Source: Persicaria tinctoria (lineage: Eukaryota; Streptophyta; Magnoliopsida; Caryophyllales; Polygonaceae). From it: a DNA stretch of 64,000 bases. Numbering within the stretch: position 1 is the stretch's first letter; each line of letters opens with the position of its first letter. Below, in pieces: positions 59,399 to 64,000 of this stretch. Location of the stretch: positions 62,001-126,000 of the forward strand of contig JBANSL010000005.1 in the NCBI GenBank assembly GCA_037127255.1, given 5' to 3'. The translations under genes and the position numbers were made by a program. The notes beneath the pieces were generated by a model, which saw only the letters and a program-made list of their open reading frames with translations, did not search any database and was not told the origin of the DNA.

Positions 59399-62300
59399 TC
59401 AAACCCCCGCAGTCGAAACGGGAGGGGTCCGTACAGTGAGACTGGAACGAAAATTAATGAATAACTGTCTAGGTAAACCCTTGGTGAATATATCAGCGTA
59501 CTGATAAGAGGACGGGACATGCAGAACGCGGACATGTCCAATGGCAACCTTGTCCCTGACGAAGTGGAGATCAAGTTCAATGTGCTTCGTGCGTTGATGT
59601 TGGACTGGGTTGCTAGCCAGGTAGACGGCGGAGACGTTGTCAGTGTAGACCAGAGTGGCCTTCTGTAAGGGGCATCGTAGCTCAAGCAGGAGATTGCGGA
59701 GCCAAGAGCACTCAGAGACAACGTTGGCAACACCCCTGTATTCGGCTTCAGCGCTGGAGCGAGACACGACGGACTGACGTTTGGCTGACCAAGACACAAG
59801 AGTGTCATTGAGGAAGACACAGTAACCAGACGTGGAGCGACGTGTGTCTGGACAACCACCCCAATCCGCATCAGTGTATGCCACAAGATCAAGCTTAGAG
59901 GAAGGAGTGATGGTGGTGCCGAGCTCGAGGGTGCCGCTGATGTACCGAATGATCCGCTTCAAAGCCTGAAAATGGGGTTCCCTAGGGGCATGCATGAACA
60001 AGCAGATCTGCTGGACGGCGTAACTGATATCAGGCCTGGTGAAAGTGAGATACTGAAGAGCACCAGCGAGGCTCCTGTACAGTGTTGGATCATCAACCAA
60101 AGGACCCGAATGAGCACTGAGCTTGTTGGATGTATCGACTGGGGTTGCGACGGGATTGCAGTTGACCATCTTAGCACGAGCAACAATCTCAGCAGCATAC
60201 TTACTCTGTGAGAGAAACAGACCAGACGCATGCCGCTGAACGGCAACTCCCAAGAAGTAAGACAGCGGACCCAGATCAGACATGGCGAATTCGGCACTCA
60301 ATCTCGAGATGATGGACGTTCGAAGAGCATCAGAAGAGGCGGTGAGAATGATGTCGTCGACATAGAGCAGCAGGAAAGCCAAGTCCGAGCCTCTGCGATA
60401 GATAAACAGAGACGTATCCGATCGGCTGCCAGTGAAACCCAAGCGGAGCAGATGAGAGGCAAACCTCTGGAACCATGCCCGTGGAGCCTGTTTCAGACCA
60501 TACAGAGAGCGCTTGAGGAGACAGACATGCTTTGGACGCTCAGCATCAGCAAACCCCGGAGGCTGAAACATGTAAACCGTCTCATTCAGATGACCATGCA
60601 GAAAGGCGTTCTTGACATCCAGCTGATGGATGCCCCAGTTGCGCGACAGAGCCAGACTCAGGACCACTCGGATAGTGGCAGGCTTGACCACAGGGCTGAA
60701 GGTCTCATCACAATCAATACCTGCCTGCTGAGATCTACCGTTCACCACCAGACGGGCCTTGTAGCGCTCCAATGTCCCATCAGAGCGGAACTTGTGACGA
60801 AAGAGCCACATACAGCGAATGACGTTCGCCTCAGGAGGGCGAGGAACAAGAACCCAAGTACCATTCTTCGTAAGGGCCCTGTATTCGTCGAGCATAGCCG
60901 CCTGCCAATTCGGGTCTAGGAGGGCTGTTTTGTGGGAGGTGGGAACGGGGGAGAGGGAGGTCTGGGTGGAGGCAGAGGGGGAAAGGGAGTCGGGAAGGAT
61001 GGGGGCAGGAGAGGCGAAGGATGCGGGCACGCCAGCCGGGGACGCGGGCGCGCCAGGTCGGGGCGCGGGCGCGCCAGGGCGGGGCGCGGGCGCGCCAGGT
61101 TGGGGCGCGGGCGCGCCTGCTTGGGGCGCGGGCGCGCCATCTTGGGGCAGGGATGTTGGCGTAGGGGATGTGGGGTGTATGGCGGGGTGATGGTCGGTGG
61201 TCATGGAGACGATCTGTCGGGGTTTGAAGACACCGGAGACGCTGCGGGTGTGAGGTCTGGTTGTGGGGGGTGGCGAGGGAGGTGGGGGAGGGGGAGACGC
61301 AGGAGCACCGGGAGAGCTCTGGGGAAGAATGAAGTGAGGAAATGGTGACTCAGACTCTGACGACGACACAGGGGGTGTGGGAGATGCGAAGGGAAATCGC
61401 GACTCATCAAAGGTGACATGGCGAGAGAGAATGATCCTGTGAGTCTTGATATCAAGGCAAATATAACCGCGATGATCAGACGGGTAGCCAAGAAAGACAC
61501 AAGGGGTAGAGCGAGGGTGAAGCTTATGGGGGGCGGTGGATGCTTTATTGGGAAAGCATAAGCAACCAAATGTACGAAGGTGATCATATATGGGCAAAGC
61601 AGAATACAGTGCTTGAAACGGTGAGCGATGATTGAGGGTGGTGGAAGGGAGAATGTTGAGGAGGTAGCATGTGGTGGCCAAGGCGTAAGGCCAATAAGGG
61701 AGGGGAATGGATGCGTGGAAGAGAAGAGTGCGCATCATATTGGTGATGGTGCGGATGATTCGTTCGGCTTTGCCATTTTGTTGCGAGGTGTAGGGGCAGG
61801 ATAAGCGATAGGAGATCCCATTGGTATTAAAGAAAGTGTGGAAATCTTTATTGTCAAATTCACGGCCATTGTCGCATTGGAAACACTTGACAGAGGTGTG
61901 AAACTGTGTTTTAATGTAAGCATGGAATTTGGCAAAGATAGGGAACACTTGAGATTTAAAGTGCAAAGGGAAAACCCATAAGAAGTGTGTAAAATCATCC
62001 ATAAACAAAAGGTAATACTTATGACCCTCCTTGCTAGGCACAGGAGATGTCCAAATATCACTATGAATAATATCAAAAGGTGCGAAAGTAGTGTTTAAAG
62101 AACGCTGAAACGGAAGTCTGGCATGCTTGCCTAACTGACAAGACGAACATAAACCAGAGCGGTGCTCTTTATTACAAATGACAAGACTCTTAGAACGAAG
62201 TAAATCTAAAACTGCAGGACTGGGATGACCAAGACGAGCATGCCAAAGACTGGATGATGATGCCGAGAGGGCGACTGGACTTGACGGGCTGGATGGTGAA

Positions 62301-63646
62301 GGCGACGACACAGGATAGAGCTCCCCAGTGCTATTACATCTCAGGCGAGTAACCCCCGTAGTAAGATCCTTCACAGAGAAACCAAACGGATCAAACTCAA
62401 GAGAAACATCATTGTCAGTGGTAAACCGACGGACAGAGATAAGGTTTTTGACAAGTTTGGGGGCAATAAGGACATTGTTTAGGTGCAAAGGGTTGGTAGG
62501 GGTTGGTAGTGTGGTGTGGCCAATGCCCGAAGTAGCAAGGCGACCACCGTTGCCAACGATAATAGAATGAGCAGGACCCTTAAAAGAATGAGATGAGAGA
62601 GTACCTGAGGAGTTCGTCATATGAGAGGTAGCGCCAGTGTCCATGTACCAAGAGCCGTCAGGAGGTGTCAGCTGCATGGAAGAGAAGGCGTTGTGCACAT
62701 CAGTCGGGTATGCCTGATCGGATGATGGACGGGGAGCAGGACCCAACAAGCCCTGCTGGCGGTTGAGATATGGGGCAGGTCCACGAAACGACGCACCGGG
62801 GTAGCCATAGGGCATCCAAGGAGGGTAGCCGGGGTTGGGGTACCAAGAGGGGTGGCGGTTATCATGTTGCTGCGGGCGCCAGGTGATGCGGCCACCGCGG
62901 CCGCCGCCTCTAGGTCCTTGCTGATCGTTGGTGCGGCCTGGCTGGAGGGCGAGTTGCTCGATGATGTCGCTGGATGAGACCAACGCCGTCTTGTCTTTGG
63001 CGGCGTCGGTTGTCTGACGTTGAAGGCGAGTCTCCTCCAGGATCAGTTGAGACCGGGTCTTCTCGAATGTAGGGAGAGGCTCTGTCTGCTGAATATGAGT
63101 AGCAGCAGCGTTGTATTCGGAAGGGAGACCAGAGAGAACCTGAAGAACCAGACGGGTGGCACTGGGTTTGGAGTCGACAGCGTCGAGCTGATCAGCCAGG
63201 GTCTTGATGTGCTAACAGTAGGCAGATATCGACGGAAAAGAGGAAAGCTTGCAACCTGAGAATTCGTGCTCGAGATAGACAGCACGGGTGGACTTGTTGT
63301 CTTGAAAGAGATCCTGAAGTTTCTTCCAAGCTTGCAAGGCGTTGTCTTTGGGGTCAAGGATAGTGGTCAATAGATCTTTTGAGATGGTGTTAAAGATCCA
63401 TTGAAGAACAATGGTGTCAAGTTGAGCGAAGAGATCGTCGTCTTCGCTTGCAGGGCGGTTAGCGGAGGAGTCAATGTGGTGGAGGACTTTATGAGCCTTA
63501 ACATGGGTCGTGAAGAGGTGCGACCACATGGTATAGGTACTGGACTCATGATCAAGAATGATAGGGATGCAATTTTTGATGTTGGAGATGGTTAGGGCGG
63601 AATGGTAGGGCGGCTTAATGGGGTTGGTAGGTTGTGGGTTAGCCAT
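59399..63646 (-). pseudogene. Copia gag-pol polyprotein with one internal stop
   Basis: One frame runs from 63646 (MANPQPTNPIKPPYHSALTI) to 59399, 1416 codons, broken only by TAG at 63214-63212. A UBN2-type gag comes first. The protease has WYMDTGATSHMTNSSG, and the pre-integrase zinc-binding part has LWHARLGHPSPAVLDLL and CSSCQLGKHARLPF. The integrase core shows HSDIWTSP, FMDDFTHFLW, DNGREFDNKDF and QQNGKAERIIRT. RT shows QLDVKNAFLHGHL and the catalytic LLYVDDIILTAS. RNase H shows DADWGGCPDTRRS and SSAEAEYRGVA. The linker between integrase and RT holds GAPAPQA-type heptapeptides (61150-61015). Apart from the one stop it looks complete, hence recent. Confidence 0.9.
61015..61150 (-). repeat. 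GC-rich 21-bp array in the copia integrase-RT linker
   Basis: Six units of 21 bp with core GGCGCGCCCGCG on the minus (coding) strand, read as GAPAPQA, GAPAPQP, GAPAPRP and similar. Four more cores lie in the copia leader at 63695-63775, again in the sense orientation. The core and period match the arrays in the Athila element. Confidence 0.9.
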
Positions 63647-63970
63647 GGGGACGAGAAGAGAGGGCTAAGGGCGGCGTGGAGAGGGAGAAGAGCTGGTGAC
63701 GCGGGCGCGCTGTGGGCAACGCGGGCGCGCAGGGGGATGACGCGGGCGCGCTAGTGGTTGGCGCGGGCGCGCTATGGGTTGGCCGACGGTAGGATTGCGG
63801 CGGCGAGGAGAGGGAAGGAGGGGGCCGACGGTGGGAGGGCGGCGGCGATGAGAGAGAAGGAGGGGGCCGACGGTGGGAGGGCGGCGGCGAGGAGAGAGAG
63901 AGAAGGAGGTGGCGGCTAGGTTTAGAGAAAGAAAGAATTTAGGGTTTTTGGATCTTAGGCTGTGATACCA

Positions 63971-64000
63971 TGTGAGATCATGAGATTGATTGTAATGTCC
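63971..64000 (-). repeat. Copia 5' LTR, inner end only
   Basis: The last 30 bases of the window are identical to 59264-59293, the corresponding end of the 3' LTR. Confidence 0.9.

Larger units (their letters stand above)
59264..64000 (-). mobile_element. Ty1/copia LTR retrotransposon (runs off the right edge)
   Basis: Minus-strand element: its 3' LTR is 59264-59401 (138 bp, TGTGAGATCATG to AATCTATCA on the plus strand), and the matching start of the 5' LTR appears at 63971-64000 and continues outside. Next to it the minus strand reads TGGTATCACAGCC, close to the initiator-Met tRNA primer-binding site. A G-rich polypurine tract (GCGGGGGTT, minus strand) adjoins the 3' LTR. Domain order is protease, integrase, RT, RNase H, as in copia. 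The short LTRs suggest the Ale/Retrofit type, but this is tentative. The target duplication cannot be checked because the far flank is outside. Confidence 0.9.

Noticed and set aside
60916..61348. Gly/Arg- and Pro/Arg-rich frames opposite or shifted to the copia linker
   Set aside because: Shadows of the GC-rich array inside the real copia frame.

Overview
This is eukaryotic nuclear DNA from a flowering plant, most likely a eudicot. The evidence is intron-rich genes with GT-AG junctions, plant-type protein families, and a large load of plant transposable elements (Athila-type Ty3/gypsy, Ty1/copia, L1-type LINEs with a C-terminal RNase H, Stowaway-like and hAT-like MITEs). I cannot name the species. 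There is no operon structure; the genes are independent units separated by, and often invaded by, mobile DNA.

Layout. 1-3.9 kb: the 5' two thirds of a minus-strand DUF726/TMCO4-type alpha/beta-hydrolase membrane protein gene (9 exons seen; the 3' end lies left of the window), with a hAT-like MITE in one intron. 4.76-9.6 kb: a decayed minus-strand L1 LINE carrying a Stowaway-like MITE. 9.66-10.05 kb: a minisatellite, then LTR-like sequence. 10.55-20.72 kb: a 550-bp tandem duplication whose second copy was split twice, first by a 1.28-kb LINE-like non-autonomous insertion and then by a 7.8-kb minus-strand L1, each with readable target-site duplications. 21.27-31.51 kb: a very young plus-strand Athila element (gag-pol with the RT core deleted, plus an extra 3' ORF). 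31.8-33.3 kb: tandem arrays. 33.9-36.6 kb: remnants of a minus-strand gene, part of it ECM29-like, cut by a hAT-like MITE.

The gene-rich part follows. 37.83-40.95 kb: a complete 12-exon 2-oxoglutarate/Fe(II) dioxygenase. 41.96-44.31 kb: a minus-strand class I ARF GTPase gene that lacks its third exon. 45.24-46.03 kb: a GGGTCGGGT-rich insertion with a 13-bp duplication. 47.3-48.1 kb: an X8 (callose-binding) domain gene. 48.94-50.58 kb: an intronless WRNIP1/MgsA-type AAA+ ATPase. 51.25-51.73 kb: two nested Stowaway-like MITEs. 52.5-55.2 kb: an unidentified minus-strand gene with an arginine/glycine-rich tail. 56.80-58.87 kb: a 2.07-kb near-perfect inverted repeat. 59.0 kb: the start of a plus-strand gene, broken at 59,263 by a minus-strand Ty1/copia element that runs past the right edge.

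The most unusual pattern is a GC-rich array of about 21-bp period with core GCGCGCCCGCG. It occurs in the element-sense orientation in both the Athila and the unrelated copia element. In each element it sits in the non-coding leader or LTR, and also in-frame inside polyprotein linkers between domains. Other notable points are the unequal Athila LTRs that nevertheless carry matching 5-bp flanks, and an identical in-frame TGA in both LINE copies.
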